64,000 nt of DNA from Riemerella columbipharyngis (GTDB lineage Bacteria > Bacteroidota > Bacteroidia > Flavobacteriales > Weeksellaceae): contig NZ_FNAS01000005.1 in assembly GCF_900101995.1 (NCBI RefSeq), positions 28,397 through 92,396 of the forward strand, in the 5' to 3' direction. The translations under genes were made by a program, and so were the position numbers. Below are positions 44,244 to 54,467 of this stretch, one piece after another (positions within the stretch are counted from its first letter, which is position 1; the number at the start of each line of letters is the position of its first letter). Below the pieces are notes generated by a model that had not been told where the DNA came from, did no database searches, and saw only the letters and a program-made list of their open reading frames with translations.

Positions 44244-44789
44244 TTAAGCTGATTTACCGGCTTTTCTTCTAATTTGTTCTCCTACAAATCTCACACCTTT
44301 CCCCTTGTATGGTTCAGGTTTTCTAAAAGATCTGATTTTTGCAGCCACCATACCCAAAAGCTGTTTATCGTAAGATGACAGCGTGATGATTGGGTTTTTA
44401 CCTTTTTCAGTCACAGTATCTACTTGGATTTCCTTAGGAAGTTCCATTACGATACCGTGTGAAAAACCAAGTGCTAATTCTAATTTTTGCCCTTGGTGAG
44501 ATGCTCTATAACCTACACCCACAAGCTCTAATTTTTTAGTGAATCCTTCAGAAGTACCGATCACCATATTATTGATCAATGCTCTGTAAAGACCGTGAAG
44601 AGCTTTGTGTTGTTTAGAGTCAGACGGTCTGTTCACAGTCAGTTCTCCGTCTTTTTGTTCCACAGTAATCCCTCCCGTAAGCTCCTGAGAGAGTTCTCCC
44701 TTAGCTCCTTTTACCGTTACTACACCATCCTTTTCGGATACGGTAACGCCGGCAGGAATATTTATAATTGCTTTACCAATTCTTGACAT
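44244..44789 (-). CDS. rplF: 50S ribosomal protein L6
   Basis: MSRIGKAIINIPAGVTVSEK at the start, ELVGVGYRASHQGQKLELAL in the centre and the signature KIRSFRKPEPYKGKGVRF near the end. 181 residues, two similar domains as usual. Confidence 0.99.
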   Translation of the reverse strand: MSRIGKAIINIPAGVTVSEKDGVVTVKGAKGELSQELTGGITVEQKDGELTVNRPSDSKQHKALHGLYRALINNMVIGTSEGFTKKLELVGVGYRASHQGQKLELALGFSHGIVMELPKEIQVDTVTEKGKNPIITLSSYDKQLLGMVAAKIRSFRKPEPYKGKGVRFVGEQIRRKAGKSA

Positions 44790-44806
44790 TTTCCTTGAAT
44801 TAAAAA

Positions 44807-45205
44807 TTAATAAACATAGCAGATTACTTCGCCACCCACTTTTTCTTCTCTTGCTTTTTTATCAGTCATCACACCTTTAGAAGTTGAGATGATAGCAATA
44901 CCCAAACCATTAAGTACTCTCGGAAGCTCCGCAGAACCTCTATACTGTCTCAAACCTGGTCTTGATGCCCTTTGGATAGACTTAATTGCAGGTTTATTAG
45001 TTTTTTTGTCGTACTTCAAAGCGATTTTGATATTCTCTTGAACAGTGTTAGCCTCAAACTTATAGTTTAAGATATAACCTTGATCAAATAAGATTTTCGT
45101 AATCTCCTTTTTGATTTTTGATGCAGGAATTTCCACCACTTTGTGGCCTGCGCTTTGTGCGTTCCTTACTCTTGTTAGGAAATCTGAAATTGGATCTGTT
45201 ACCAT
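44807..45205 (-). CDS. rpsH: 30S ribosomal protein S8
   Basis: Central-domain 16S binder and, in other bacteria, the spc-operon autoregulator. MVTDPISDFLTRVRNAQSAG at the start, RPGLRQYRGSAELPRVLNGL and GIAIISTSKGVMTDKKAREE near the end. 132 residues. A 97-base gap separates it from rpsN. Confidence 0.99.
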   Translation of the reverse strand: MVTDPISDFLTRVRNAQSAGHKVVEIPASKIKKEITKILFDQGYILNYKFEANTVQENIKIALKYDKKTNKPAIKSIQRASRPGLRQYRGSAELPRVLNGLGIAIISTSKGVMTDKKAREEKVGGEVICYVY

Positions 45206-45302
45206 TTCTTTTTATTTAATTTATTGGTTAATGATAATCAGTTTTGATAAATCCTTTCTATTGGTTTTTTTCAACTTAATTATCTTGATTTATAAAAAAT
45301 TG

Positions 45303-45572
45303 TTACCAACTAGCTTTTTTAACTCCAGGGATTAGTCCTTGGTTAGCCATTTCTCTAAAAGTAACCCTTGAAATTCCAAAAGTTCTCATATACCCTCTTG
45401 GTCTTCCTGTAAGTTTACAACGATTGTGCAATCTTACCGGCGAAGCGTTTTTAGGCAATTTTTGTAATGCCTCATAGTCTCCCGCCTCTTTTAGGGCTTT
45501 TCTTTTAGCAGCATATTTAGCAACTAATGCTTCTCTTTTACGCTCACGCGCTTTCATTGATTCTTTTGCCAT
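45303..45572 (-). CDS. rpsN: 30S ribosomal protein S14
   Basis: [20 protein letters not shown] at the start, [20 protein letters not shown] and [18 protein letters not shown] at the end. 89 residues, the longer form without the four zinc cysteines. Confidence 0.99.
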   Translation of the reverse strand: MAKESMKARERKREALVAKYAAKRKALKEAGDYEALQKLPKNASPVRLHNRCKLTGRPRGYMRTFGISRVTFREMANQGLIPGVKKASW

Positions 45573-45576
45573 TTTC

Positions 45577-46131
45577 TTAATTCTTTTTAAATGGTAAACC
45601 GAAGTGAGTTAATAGTGCTTTTGCTTCTTTATCAGTGTTAGCACTTGTTACGAAAGTGATGTCCATACCTTGTATTTTTTTCACTTTATCAATCACGATC
45701 TCCGGGAAGATAATTTGTTCGGTAATACCTAAATTGTAATTACCTCTCCCATCGAAACCATCAGCTTTAATACCGTTAAAATCTCTAATTCTCGGTAATG
45801 CAGAAGATGTAAGTCTATCTAAAAACTCATACATTTTATCTGCTCTAAGGGTTACCTTAGCACCGATAGGCATTCCTTTTCTCAATTTGAAAGAAGCCTC
45901 ATCTTTTTTAGAAATAGTACCTACTGCTTTTTGTCCGGTAATTGCTGTCAATTCCTCCACTGCGTAATCTACGATTTTCTTATCGGCTGTAGCAGCACCC
46001 AATCCTTGGGAAACAACGATTTTCTCTAACTTAGGTACTTGCATAACAGATTTGTACCCAAACTCTTCCATCATTGCTGGAATAATTTTTTCTTTATATA
46101 ATTTTTTTGGTCTTGCTATATATTCCATCAT
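45577..46131 (-). CDS. rplE: 50S ribosomal protein L5
   Basis: 5S rRNA-binding protein contacting P-site t[43 protein letters not shown] and [18 protein letters not shown] are diagnostic. 184 residues if the first of two adjacent ATGs is used; the second (46128) gives MEYIARPKK and is equally possible. Confidence 0.99.
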   Translation of the reverse strand: MMEYIARPKKLYKEKIIPAMMEEFGYKSVMQVPKLEKIVVSQGLGAATADKKIVDYAVEELTAITGQKAVGTISKKDEASFKLRKGMPIGAKVTLRADKMYEFLDRLTSSALPRIRDFNGIKADGFDGRGNYNLGITEQIIFPEIVIDKVKKIQGMDITFVTSANTDKEAKALLTHFGLPFKKN

Positions 46132-46138
46132 CTTTTAA

Positions 46139-46459
46139 TTATAAAGTTTCACCGGATTTTTTTGCAAATCTTACTTTCTTACCATCTACCATTCTATAGC
46201 CCACTTTAGTAGCTTTTCCTGTTTTAGGATCTACTAATGCAAGATTAGAAATATGGATAGATGCTTCTTTTTCTACAATGCCGCCCTGAGGGTTTTGTGC
46301 AGAAGGTTTAGTATGTCTTTTAACAATATTAAGACCTGCTACGATGGCTCTATTCTTATCTTTGATCACTTCGATAACTTCACCGCTTCTACCTTTGATA
46401 GACTTATTTCCGGTAGTAACGATTACAGTGTCTCCTCTTTTGATTTTTAACTTTATCAT
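46139..46459 (-). CDS. rplX: 50S ribosomal protein L24
   Basis: KOW-domain assembly initiator. [20 protein letters not shown] near the start, then [20 protein letters not shown] and [19 protein letters not shown]. 106 residues. Confidence 0.99.
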   Translation of the reverse strand: MIKLKIKRGDTVIVTTGNKSIKGRSGEVIEVIKDKNRAIVAGLNIVKRHTKPSAQNPQGGIVEKEASIHISNLALVDPKTGKATKVGYRMVDGKKVRFAKKSGETL

Positions 46460-46480
46460 GTTCTTTAATAAATTATACTA

Positions 46481-46849
46481 TTATAAAACCTCTGGAGCTA
46501 ATGAAATGATCTTCATATATTCCTTATCTCTCAATTCACGAGCAACCGGTCCAAAAACACGAGTTCCTCTCATCTCACCTGCAGCATTTAACAGAACGCA
46601 AGCGTTATCATCGAAACTGATGTATGAACCATCTTTTCTTCTAACTGCTTTTTTTGTTCTTACCACCACTGCTTTAGAGACTTGCCCTTTCTTAGCATTT
46701 CCTGTAGGAGTAGAATCTTTTACTGTAACTACAATCTTATCACCCACAGATGCGTATCTTCTTTTGGTTCCTCCCAAAACTCTGATAACCAACACTTCTT
46801 TAGCGCCGGTATTATCAGCTACTTTTAATCTTGATTCTGTTTGTAACAT
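46481..46849 (-). CDS. rplN: 50S ribosomal protein L14
   Basis: [20 protein letters not shown] at the start, [20 protein letters not shown] and the ending [11 protein letters not shown]. 122 residues. Its start overlaps the rpsQ stop by one base. Confidence 0.99.
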   Translation of the reverse strand: MLQTESRLKVADNTGAKEVLVIRVLGGTKRRYASVGDKIVVTVKDSTPTGNAKKGQVSKAVVVRTKKAVRRKDGSYISFDDNACVLLNAAGEMRGTRVFGPVARELRDKEYMKIISLAPEVL

Positions 46850-47103
46850 TACTTAGCTCTTTCTATGATTCTTACTAATCTCCATCTTTTATTTTTGCTC
46901 AAAGGTCTTGTTTCTTGAATAAGAACAGTATCACCTTCGTTACACTCATTATTTTCATCGTGTGCGGTATATTTCTTAGTCTTCAAAACGAACTTACCGT
47001 ACATGGGATGTTTCATTCTCATAGTTTCACTAACAACAATGGTTTTTTCCATTTTATTGCTCGAAACTATTCCGATTCTTTCTTTTCTTAAATTTCTTTC
47101 CAT
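46849..47103 (-). CDS. rpsQ: 30S ribosomal protein S17
   Basis: [20 protein letters not shown] followed by [20 protein letters not shown] and [20 protein letters not shown], the OB-fold S17 pattern. 84 residues. Confidence 0.99.
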   Translation of the reverse strand: MERNLRKERIGIVSSNKMEKTIVVSETMRMKHPMYGKFVLKTKKYTAHDENNECNEGDTVLIQETRPLSKNKRWRLVRIIERAK

Positions 47104-47115
47104 AATAAAATGAAA

Positions 47116-47301
47116 TTATTGTTTGTTAGTTAGTTCCGTTTCAAGTCTTGCAATCGTTCTTCTCAAATCTCTGATTTGAATAGGGTTTTCTATCGGACTA
47201 ATTCTATGAGCCAGCTTCATCTTAGTGTAAGTTGCTTTAGCATCAGCAAGTTGGTTTTGAAGATCCCCTACGCTTAAATTTTTAATATCAGCTTTTTTCA
47301 T
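47116..47301 (-). CDS. rpmC: 50S ribosomal protein L29
   Basis: A two-helix protein: MKKADIKNLSVGDLQNQLAD then KMKLAHRISPIENPIQIRDL and RRTIARLETELTNKQ. I take the ATG at 47301 (61 residues); an in-frame ATG at 47328 would add nine residues, overlap rplP and lack family support. Confidence 0.97.
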   Translation of the reverse strand: MKKADIKNLSVGDLQNQLADAKATYTKMKLAHRISPIENPIQIRDLRRTIARLETELTNKQ

Positions 47302-47311
47302 TTCTAAAGAT

Positions 47312-47737
47312 TTATTGAGGTTTAACAAAATCGTTTGCTACGACAAACTTAGTAACAACAGGAAGTTTCTGAGCTGCAAGTCTTAATGCTTCTTTAGCTA
47401 CTTCGTAAGGAACGCCTCCTACTTCAAACATTATTTTACCCGGTTTCACTACTGCTACCCAATATTCTACAGCACCTTTACCTTTACCCATCCTTACTTC
47501 AGCTGGTTTTTTAGTTACCGGTTTGTCCGGGAAAATTTTAATCCAAAGCTGTCCTTCTCTCTTCATATATCTGGTCGCCGCAATACGAGCTGCCTCTATC
47601 TGTCTTGCAGTAATCCAAGCACCTTCTGTTGCTTTTATACCGAATGTTCCGTAGGCGAGTCTATGCCCTCTATTGGCATTACCCTTCATTTTCATTTTCT
47701 GAACCTTACGAAACTTTGTTCTTTTTGGTTGTAACAT
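47312..47737 (-). CDS. rplP: 50S ribosomal protein L16
   Basis: [20 protein letters not shown] at the start, then [20 protein letters not shown] and [20 protein letters not shown], the L16 core near the A-site tRNA elbow. 141 residues. A 111-base gap with an 11-base direct repeat separates it from rpsC. Confidence 0.99.
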   Translation of the reverse strand: MLQPKRTKFRKVQKMKMKGNANRGHRLAYGTFGIKATEGAWITARQIEAARIAATRYMKREGQLWIKIFPDKPVTKKPAEVRMGKGKGAVEYWVAVVKPGKIMFEVGGVPYEVAKEALRLAAQKLPVVTKFVVANDFVKPQ

Positions 47738-47750
47738 AATTTTCTACTAT

Positions 47751-47775
47751 TAGATGTTAGATTTTAGATGTTAGA
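47751..47775. repeat. Two direct copies of TAGATGTTAGA
   Basis: TAGATGTTAGA occurs at 47751-47761 and 47765-47775, three bases apart, in the gap between rpsC and rplP. Similar TTTTAGAT text occurs before rpsD (39974-40000). Confidence 0.7.
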
Positions 47776-47848
47776 CGGAAAAAAATTAAATTCAGTTCTT
47801 GTAACGGAAGATCTCATTTCTAATTTCTATCTTCTAACTCTAATCAAA

Positions 47849-48541
47849 TTATTTTCTTTCTCTTTTTCTTCCAGAAGATTTTTTCTGTGTGCCTACCAAA
47901 GGAGACAATTCTCTTTTTCCGTAAACTTCTCCTTTCATAATCCAAACTTTAACACCCAATCTACCATAGGTAGTGTGTGCCTCTGCGATATGATAATCGA
48001 TATCTGCTCTGAATGTAGACAATGGTATCCTTCCTTCTTTGAAAGATTCGCTTCTTGCCATCTCAGCACCGTTCAGTCTACCTGAGATTTGAACTTTGAT
48101 ACCCTCAGCTCCCATTCTCATAGTACTTGCGATTGCCATTTTCACAGCTCTTCTGTAAGAAATTCTATTCTCTATTTGCTTAGCGATGCTATCTGCTACT
48201 AATACAGCGTCTAATTCTGGTCTTTTAATTTCAAAAATATTAATTTGAATATCTTTACCAGTAAGCTTTTTCAACTCTTCTTTAAGTTTATCTACTTCTT
48301 GACCGCCTTTACCGATGATAAGTCCCGGTCTTGCTGTTGTAATAGTAACTGTAACGAGTTTCAGAGTTCTTTCTATATAGATTCTGGATACTCCTCCTTT
48401 AGACAATCTCGCCTCAAGATATCTTCTGATTTTATAGTCTTCCGCGATTCTGTCTCCATAATCGTTTCCTCCGAACCAGTTAGAATCCCATCCTCTGATG
48501 ATACCTAATCTATTACCAATTGGATTTGTTTTCTGTCCCAT
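47849..48541 (-). CDS. rpsC: 30S ribosomal protein S3
   Basis: mRNA entry-site protein. [20 protein letters not shown] at the start, the KH domain with [20 protein letters not shown], and [18 protein letters not shown] [20 protein letters not shown]. Basic tail [14 protein letters not shown]. 230 residues. Confidence 0.99.
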   Translation of the reverse strand: MGQKTNPIGNRLGIIRGWDSNWFGGNDYGDRIAEDYKIRRYLEARLSKGGVSRIYIERTLKLVTVTITTARPGLIIGKGGQEVDKLKEELKKLTGKDIQINIFEIKRPELDAVLVADSIAKQIENRISYRRAVKMAIASTMRMGAEGIKVQISGRLNGAEMARSESFKEGRIPLSTFRADIDYHIAEAHTTYGRLGVKVWIMKGEVYGKRELSPLVGTQKKSSGRKRERK

Positions 48542-48548
48542 ATCTTGA

Positions 48549-48953
48549 TTATTGATTATCTGATTTTATTCCTAATACTAATGTTACATGATTAGATCTT
48601 TTTCTAATTCTGTAACCTCTACCTTGTGGTGCAGGACGAAGTCTTTTCAATTGTCTTGCACTATCCACATATATTTCCTTTACAATAAGGTTTGCTTCTT
48701 CTATATCAGCACCTTCATTTTTATTCTGCCAGTTTGCCATAGCAGAAAGAAGAAGTTTTTCTAATTTATTAGAAGCATCTTTCTTAGAATATTTAAGGAT
48801 ATATAGAGCTTTCTCTACTTTTTCTCCTCTAATGATATCGGCAACGAGTCTCATTTTTCTTGGAGAAGAAGGGCAATCATTAAGACGCGCTTTTACCACA
48901 TCTTGATTTGCAACTTTGCGTGCGATGGCACTATCTTGTTTTCTTTTTCCCAT
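48549..48953 (-). CDS. rplV: 50S ribosomal protein L22
   Basis: Tunnel-lining protein. [40 protein letters not shown] and the beta-hairpin signature [20 protein letters not shown]. 134 residues. Confidence 0.99.
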   Translation of the reverse strand: MGKRKQDSAIARKVANQDVVKARLNDCPSSPRKMRLVADIIRGEKVEKALYILKYSKKDASNKLEKLLLSAMANWQNKNEGADIEEANLIVKEIYVDSARQLKRLRPAPQGRGYRIRKRSNHVTLVLGIKSDNQ

Positions 48954-48955
48954 GA

Positions 48956-49234
48956 TTATCTGCTACCTTTATTTTTGTTACCACTATGTCCTCTGAAGGA
49001 TCTCGTAGGAGAAAATTCGCCTAACTTGTGTCCTACCATATTTTCAGTCACATAAACTGGAATAAAAGACTTCCCGTTGTGTACTGCAATAGTCTGACCC
49101 ACCATGTCCGGAGAAATCATTGATGCTCTGGACCATGTTTTAATTACTGTCTTCTTTCCAGACTCTATATTTGCCTGAACCTTTTTCTCTAAAGAATAGT
49201 GAATATAAGGTCCTTTTTTAAGTGATCTTGCCAT
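48956..49234 (-). CDS. rpsS: 30S ribosomal protein S19
   Basis: [20 protein letters not shown] at the start, [20 protein letters not shown] and the signature [31 protein letters not shown]. 92 residues. Confidence 0.99.
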   Translation of the reverse strand: MARSLKKGPYIHYSLEKKVQANIESGKKTVIKTWSRASMISPDMVGQTIAVHNGKSFIPVYVTENMVGHKLGEFSPTRSFRGHSGNKNKGSR

Positions 49235-49236
49235 AA

Positions 49237-50058
49237 TTATTTTCTTTTGGATACGATGTAACGGTTAGACACTTTATTTTTCTTTCTTGTCTTGTAACCT
49301 TTAGCCGGCTTACCGTTTCTTGATCTTGGGTGACCTCCTGAAGATCTACCCTCACCACCACCCATTGGGTGATCTACCGGGTTCATTGCTACTGGTCTCG
49401 TTCTTGGTCTTCTGCCAAGCCATCTACTTCTACCCGCTTTACCGGATACTGTAAGCTGGTGATCTGAGTTAGACACAGAGCCAATCATAGCCATACACTC
49501 TACAAGAACCATTCTTGTTTCTCCTGAAGGCAATTTAACAATTGCATACTTACCATCTCTGGAAGTAAGCTGTGCAGAAGAACCTGCACTTCTTGCTAAT
49601 ATAGCACCTTGACCAGGCTTCAATTCAATACAAGAAATAACAGTACCCAAAGGTATGTTTTTCAATTTCATAGCGTTCCCCAAATCCGGAGTCGCGCTAT
49701 CCCCTGAAACTACAGTTTGTCCAACTTTTATCCCATTTGGAGCGATCATATATCTTTTCTCTCCGTCTGCATATTCGAGAAGAGCGATAAATGCCGTTCT
49801 ATTTGGATCGTATTCCACAGTTTTTACAGTTGCATTAACATCAAATTTATTTCTTTTGAAGTCAATGATTCTGTACTTTCTCTTGTGTCCACCTCCGGTG
49901 TAACGCATGGTCATCTTACCAGTGTTGTTACGACCGCCCTTCTTCGAAAGACCTACAGTAAGGCTCTTCTCTGGTTTGTTGGTAGTAATCTCTTCAAAAT
50001 TGTTTACAATTCTGAATCTCTGTCCCGGGGTGATAGGTTTTAATTTTCTAACAGACAT
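49237..50058 (-). CDS. rplB: 50S ribosomal protein L2
   Basis: Peptidyl-transferase-centre assembly protein. [20 protein letters not shown] at the start, [20 protein letters not shown], and near the end the signature [20 protein letters not shown]. 273 residues. Confidence 0.99.
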   Translation of the reverse strand: MSVRKLKPITPGQRFRIVNNFEEITTNKPEKSLTVGLSKKGGRNNTGKMTMRYTGGGHKRKYRIIDFKRNKFDVNATVKTVEYDPNRTAFIALLEYADGEKRYMIAPNGIKVGQTVVSGDSATPDLGNAMKLKNIPLGTVISCIELKPGQGAILARSAGSSAQLTSRDGKYAIVKLPSGETRMVLVECMAMIGSVSNSDHQLTVSGKAGRSRWLGRRPRTRPVAMNPVDHPMGGGEGRSSGGHPRSRNGKPAKGYKTRKKNKVSNRYIVSKRK

Positions 50059-50078
50059 TACTATTATTTATAATTTAA

Positions 50079-50369
50079 TTAATTCGTTGCAAAAATATCA
50101 ATGACTTCACCTTCTACAAGCTGAACCATTGCCTTTTTCAGTTTATTGGTTTTACCAACCTGAAGTCCTTTCTTGGTATATTTAGCAGAAACTTTAGGAG
50201 CATAAATCATCGTTTTCACTCCGGCTACTTTCACACCATACGCTTCTTCTACCGCTTGCTTGATTTGGATTTTATTAGCCTTAGTATCTACCAAGAAACT
50301 ATAAACACCTCTCAAATCAGACAGATTAGAAGCTTTTTCTGAAATAATTGGTTTTATGATTACTGACAT
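50079..50369 (-). CDS. rplW: 50S ribosomal protein L23
   Basis: Tunnel-exit docking site for trigger factor and SRP. IIKPIISEKASNLSDLRGVY at the start, then FLVDTKANKIQIKQAVEEAY and GVKVAGVKTMIYAPK. 96 residues. Confidence 0.98.
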   Translation of the reverse strand: MSVIIKPIISEKASNLSDLRGVYSFLVDTKANKIQIKQAVEEAYGVKVAGVKTMIYAPKVSAKYTKKGLQVGKTNKLKKAMVQLVEGEVIDIFATN

Positions 50370-50372
50370 GAT

Positions 50373-51002
50373 TTATTTTCTTAAATTTTCTTGAAACTTC
50401 TCTACCGCATCTTCCAAAAATACCACTTCACCAGCATTTATTAAATCATAAGAAGAAATTTCATTATAATTTTTCACACTTGCTTTTGGTAAATTTCTAG
50501 AAGACAAGTAAACATTTTTATTAACTTCACCAAGGATAAATAAAGACTTTTTACTTTCAAGCCCTAATGCATTTAAAACATTGATAAACTCTTTAGTTTT
50601 AGGCGCTTCAAAAGAAAGATTTTCCAAAACTTTAATGCTGTTATCTTTCATTTTTTGAGAAAGAACAGATTTTTTAGCCAATCTTTTAAGCGCTTTATTT
50701 AATTTAAATCTATAATCTCTTGGTTTAGGGCCAAATACTCTACCCCCTCCTTTGAATACAGGAGATTTGATATCCCCGTACCTCGCAGAACCAGAGCCTT
50801 TTTGCTTTTTGAGCTTTTTAGTAGAGGCTGTGATTTCGCTTCTTTCTTTAGATTTATGCGTTCCTTGACGCTGAGCAGCAAGGTATTGCTTCACTTCTAA
50901 GTAAACCGCGTGCTGATTTGGTTCAATGCCAAAAATCGCATCGTCCAAATTTACCTTTCTTCCGGTTTCTTTTCCTGATGTATTTAATACTACTAATTCC
51001 AT
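50373..51002 (-). CDS. rplD: 50S ribosomal protein L4
   Basis: Tunnel protein, and in many bacteria the S10-operon autoregulator. The loop [36 protein letters not shown] (about 65-100) is diagnostic. 209 residues. It overlaps the rplC stop by ten bases. Confidence 0.98.
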   Translation of the reverse strand: MELVVLNTSGKETGRKVNLDDAIFGIEPNQHAVYLEVKQYLAAQRQGTHKSKERSEITASTKKLKKQKGSGSARYGDIKSPVFKGGGRVFGPKPRDYRFKLNKALKRLAKKSVLSQKMKDNSIKVLENLSFEAPKTKEFINVLNALGLESKKSLFILGEVNKNVYLSSRNLPKASVKNYNEISSYDLINAGEVVFLEDAVEKFQENLRK

Positions 51003-51619
51003 TTTCTAACAATTACATAAGAATTTTTAGCTCCCGGAACAGCACCTTTTACTACTAAAAGATTTTGTTCTTCATCTACTTTTAACACCTGAAGGTTTTG
51101 CACTGTAACCTGCTTACCTCCCATTCTTCCAGCCATTCTAAGACCTTTGAATACTCTCGAAGGGTCAGATCCCGCACCGATAGAACCCGGCGCCCTCAAA
51201 CGATTGTGCTGCCCATGTGTTGCCTGCATCACACCACCGAAGCCATGTCTTCTTACAACACCTTGGAAACCTTTACCTTTTGATGTCCCTGTAACATCTA
51301 CAAATTCCCCTTCCTTGAATAAGTCTACTTTCACTTCATCTCCTACTTGCAAATCATTCACAAATGCGTGGTAGAACTCTACCAACTTTGCTTTAGGAGC
51401 AGAACCAGCCTTTTTAAAATGACCAGCTAACGCTTTTCCAACGTTCTTTTCACTCTTGTCATCGAAACCTAACTGAGCAGACTTGTAACCGTCTTTCTCT
51501 AAGGTTCTGACCTGCAAAACCGTACACGGCCCCGCCTGAATAACAGTACAAGGAATGTTTTTCCCTGACTCGTCAAACAAAGAGGTCATACCGATTTTCT
51601 TTCCAATAATACCTGACAT
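50993..51619 (-). CDS. rplC: 50S ribosomal protein L3
   Basis: First gene of this cluster. [20 protein letters not shown] at the start, [20 protein letters not shown] in the extended loop and [20 protein letters not shown] after it. 208 residues. Normally rpsJ (S10) precedes it, but no S10 frame exists upstream in this window; the preceding gene is an enoyl-CoA hydratase-like protein. Confidence 0.99.
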   Translation of the reverse strand: MSGIIGKKIGMTSLFDESGKNIPCTVIQAGPCTVLQVRTLEKDGYKSAQLGFDDKSEKNVGKALAGHFKKAGSAPKAKLVEFYHAFVNDLQVGDEVKVDLFKEGEFVDVTGTSKGKGFQGVVRRHGFGGVMQATHGQHNRLRAPGSIGAGSDPSRVFKGLRMAGRMGGKQVTVQNLQVLKVDEEQNLLVVKGAVPGAKNSYVIVRKWN

Positions 51620-51715
51620 TATCTAATTAATATAGTTATTAAATTACTTTTCAATACTTTAAGAGCCATGTTTTATCACAAAATATAGACACAATACTCC
51701 TATAAATTGAGTGTG

Positions 51716-51746
51716 CAAATATAAGAACTTTTTTTTAACTGACAAA
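51716..51746 (-). promoter_or_regulatory. Promoter of the ribosomal protein operon
   Basis: On minus, TTTG (51743-51746) and TATATTTG (51716-51723) are separated by 19 bases, an almost ideal Bacteroidota -33/-7 pair. Initiation near 51708 would give a leader of about 90 nt before rplC. Confidence 0.8.
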
Positions 51747-51831
51747 CAATTAGTTAAATTTATCTACAAAATCAGTTTATACTATAAAATAGTATATCTC
51801 AAATATTATTCTTCAAAAAAAAAATTTACAA

Positions 51832-52605
51832 TCAATCTTTTCTCTTACTTCCAAGTTTAATCTTGACGGCTTCGATACTTTTCTTCGCAGACTCCTCCAG
51901 CACAAGAGAGGCACTCATATAGATACGCTCAGGCATCAATTCCTCAAAATGGACAGTCCCCTCCCAGCTTACTTTTTTTATTAAAGCCAATGCCTCATCA
52001 CTCCGAGAAGAAAGCCGCTCCATAAAATCAGAAATACAAATATCCATCTCTTCAATATTTTTAGATACAGAATGATAAATATTATTCCTATAGGCCCATT
52101 CCGCACTTCTAAACTCTGCATCTATCGCCATAGCGGCAAACTGAGATTTCCCAACCTTACGCTCTACATAAGGGCCAATCACAAACGGACCTATCCCCAA
52201 ATTAATCTCTGTAAGAGCCAACCCCGCATCTTCCGTAGCAAAACAATAGTCTGCCCCACAAGCAATACCTACTCCTCCCCCTGTAATTTTCCCCTGAACT
52301 CTTGCCACTACTATTTTTCCACATTTACGCATAGCATCAAGCACTTTGGCAAATCCTCCGAAAAATCTTTTAGAAGCTTCCAAATCTTCAATAGCCAATA
52401 GCTCGTCAAAACTCGCCCCTGCACAAAAAGCCCTCTCCCCTGCTGATTTCAAAAGAATGGCTTTCACCTCCTTCTTTTCAGCCTCAACTAAAATAGTCTT
52501 TGCCAATTTTTCTAATATCACGCCCGGCAGAGCATTACTTTTAGGCGTGCCAAAAGTGATTTCTGCAATATTCTTTTTCACTTCCGAAGTTACAAATGCT
52601 TCCAT
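51832..52605 (-). CDS. Enoyl-CoA hydratase/isomerase family protein
   Basis: A 257-residue crotonase-fold protein. The oxyanion-hole segments are AGERAFCAGASFDELL (about 55-70) and GKITGGGVGIACGADYCFAT (about 105-124). EINLGIGPFVIGPYV lies where family members carry a catalytic acid. The substrate is unclear; a hydratase acting in branched-chain or fatty acyl-CoA breakdown is likely. It has no adjacent acyl-CoA genes. A perfect hairpin upstream separates it from rplY. Confidence 0.85.
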   Translation of the reverse strand: MEAFVTSEVKKNIAEITFGTPKSNALPGVILEKLAKTILVEAEKKEVKAILLKSAGERAFCAGASFDELLAIEDLEASKRFFGGFAKVLDAMRKCGKIVVARVQGKITGGGVGIACGADYCFATEDAGLALTEINLGIGPFVIGPYVERKVGKSQFAAMAIDAEFRSAEWAYRNNIYHSVSKNIEEMDICISDFMERLSSRSDEALALIKKVSWEGTVHFEELMPERIYMSASLVLEESAKKSIEAVKIKLGSKRKD

Positions 52606-52724
52606 TTTATTATTACAATCTTTTTCAATAACTAAATTTTATCTCAAATTCACACATCGTGCTAAGATAAGAATTTCCAAGCAATTTTACACATTATACC
52701 AAATATTGAAAATTTTCATCAAAA

Positions 52725-52759
52725 AAAATCCCACCGAAAATATTATTCGGTGGGATTTT
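52725..52759 (-). terminator. Terminator of the prs-rplY transcript
   Basis: A perfect 14-bp stem (AAAATCCCACCGAA / TTCGGTGGGATTTT) with a 7-base loop lies just after the rplY stop at 52780, with an A/T tract on each side. Confidence 0.88.
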
Positions 52760-52779
52760 TTAGTTTCTGCTTTTATATT

Positions 52780-53379
52780 TTATTCTGCAGATTCTTCTTC
52801 CTCGTCATCGTCATCTGCAACACCTCCTTTCATTGCTGTCCTTGACATCTTAACTGCCACTACCACAGCATTGTCCGGATGCATAAAAGTATAATCATTA
52901 GATTTGATATCCCCAACATAAGTTTTGTTTCCAATTCTTAGTTTTGTTACATCAATTACGATTTCATCCGGTAAGTTAGCCGGCAATGCTTTCACTTTTA
53001 ATTTTCTGAAAGATTGTCTAAGAGCACCCCCTGCGACTACACCTCTTGCTCTACCTGTAAGCCTAACTGGCACTTCCATGATAACAGGCTTGTCCGCACT
53101 AAGCTGATAAAAATCTGCATGCAAAATCCTATCGGTGATTGGGTCAAACTGAATGTCTTGCAATACTGCAGAGATAGTTTGCCCATCTACCTCTAAAGAT
53201 ACCGTGTGTGCGTCTGGAGTATAAACCAAATTTTTGAATGATTTTTCTTCAGTAGAAAAATGCAATGGTTCACTTCCTCCATAAACAACACAAGGAACTA
53301 ATTCAGCATCGCGTAAAGCTTTTGTAGACTTTTTGCCCACGCTTTCTCTTTTCTTTCCTTGAATTGTAATAGATTTCAT
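52780..53379 (-). CDS. rplY: 50S ribosomal protein L25 / general stress protein Ctc
   Basis: A two-domain L25 (TL5/Ctc) protein that binds 5S rRNA. The N-terminal domain has [20 protein letters not shown] then [13 protein letters not shown] and [19 protein letters not shown]. The C-terminal beta domain ends in an acidic tail ([11 protein letters not shown]). 199 residues, the long Ctc form. It follows prs by 47 bases, a common pairing. Confidence 0.95.
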   Translation of the reverse strand: MKSITIQGKKRESVGKKSTKALRDAELVPCVVYGGSEPLHFSTEEKSFKNLVYTPDAHTVSLEVDGQTISAVLQDIQFDPITDRILHADFYQLSADKPVIMEVPVRLTGRARGVVAGGALRQSFRKLKVKALPANLPDEIVIDVTKLRIGNKTYVGDIKSNDYTFMHPDNAVVVAVKMSRTAMKGGVADDDDEEEESAE

Positions 53380-53426
53380 TTATAAAGATTTTTAAAATAT
53401 ATTTTAATTAAAATTCTAATTTACAT

Positions 53427-54365
53427 TTAGATAATAAACTTCTCACGAATAGACTTATGCTCGTGCACCAGTTTCATTACCTCTGCAAATAATGGGGCGC
53501 AAGTTAGCACTTTTATTTTAGATGACAAATTATTTTTAATCGGAATTGTATCCGTTACGATGACTTCTGTAATTTTTGAGTTTTCTATATTCTCATACGC
53601 ATTACCCGAAAGCACCGCGTGAGTAGCCATTGCTCTTACCGACTTCGCTCCTTTATCTATTAAAATATTGGCGGCTTTGCATAGTGTACCGGCGGTATCT
53701 ATCATATCATCTATTAGGATAACATTCCTATCTTCTACATTTCCTATCAAAAACATTTCCTCTACCACATTCGCCTTTTTCCTTTCTTTATAAGCAATCA
53801 CCACTTCTGCCTCCAAATGGCTGGCATAGTTTTTCGCCCTTTTCGCTCCTCCCATATCCGGTGAGGCTATGGTAAGATTCTCTAATGCCAATGACTTGAT
53901 ATAATCCACAAAAATAGTAGATGCATAAAGGTGATCTACCGGAATTTCAAAGAAACCCTGAATTTGGTCTGCGTGAAGATCCATCGTCATAATGCGGGTA
54001 GCTCCTGCTGCTGTAAGTAGGTTTGCTACCAGCTTCGCTCCGATAGGGGCCCTTGGCTTGTCTTTACGATCTTGCCTTGCCAATCCATAGTACGGTAATA
54101 CTACGGTAATACTTTTGGCAGAGGCTCTTTTTGCCGCATCTATCATAAGCAACAGCTCCAAAAGGTTGTCTGCCGGAGGAAATGTAGAACCAATTAAGAA
54201 CACTCTCCCTCCTCTTACGGATTGATTAAGTACCGGCTCGAACTCGCCGTCACTGAATTGTTGAAAATTGATTTCGCCTAAATTCTGTCCATAATGTTGG
54301 GCTATCTTTTGGGCTAATCCACTACTCGTTCTTGTAGAAAATAGATAACTTGCTTGTCCTGACAT
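53427..54365 (-). CDS. prs: Ribose-phosphate pyrophosphokinase
   Basis: Makes PRPP from ribose-5-phosphate and ATP for nucleotide, His and Trp synthesis. LTAAGATRIMTMDLHADQIQGFF carries the cation-binding histidines (about 118-140). The PRPP loop is VILIDDMIDTAGTLCKAA (about 216-233). GRVFLIGSTFPPADNLLELL is typical of the N-terminal half. 312 residues. Own TAnnTTTG box upstream. Confidence 0.98.
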   Translation of the reverse strand: MSGQASYLFSTRTSSGLAQKIAQHYGQNLGEINFQQFSDGEFEPVLNQSVRGGRVFLIGSTFPPADNLLELLLMIDAAKRASAKSITVVLPYYGLARQDRKDKPRAPIGAKLVANLLTAAGATRIMTMDLHADQIQGFFEIPVDHLYASTIFVDYIKSLALENLTIASPDMGGAKRAKNYASHLEAEVVIAYKERKKANVVEEMFLIGNVEDRNVILIDDMIDTAGTLCKAANILIDKGAKSVRAMATHAVLSGNAYENIENSKITEVIVTDTIPIKNNLSSKIKVLTCAPLFAEVMKLVHEHKSIREKFII

Positions 54366-54388
54366 TTTTACTTTTTTTTTTAGTTCTG

Positions 54389-54396
54389 CAAATTTA
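54389..54396 (-). promoter_or_regulatory. -7 box of prs-rplY
   Basis: TAAATTTG on minus, 23 bases before the prs start codon, matches TAnnTTTG. Confidence 0.6.
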
Positions 54397-54467
54397 ATAA
54401 ATAAATTATAATGATATTCTTATTTTTATCAAGATCCCGTTTAATTTCTACACAAGCTCTTAATCTT

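Noticed and set aside
46344..46856. 170-residue plus-strand frame opposite rplX and rplN
   Set aside because: It crosses two certain ribosomal genes in antisense and shows no family features.
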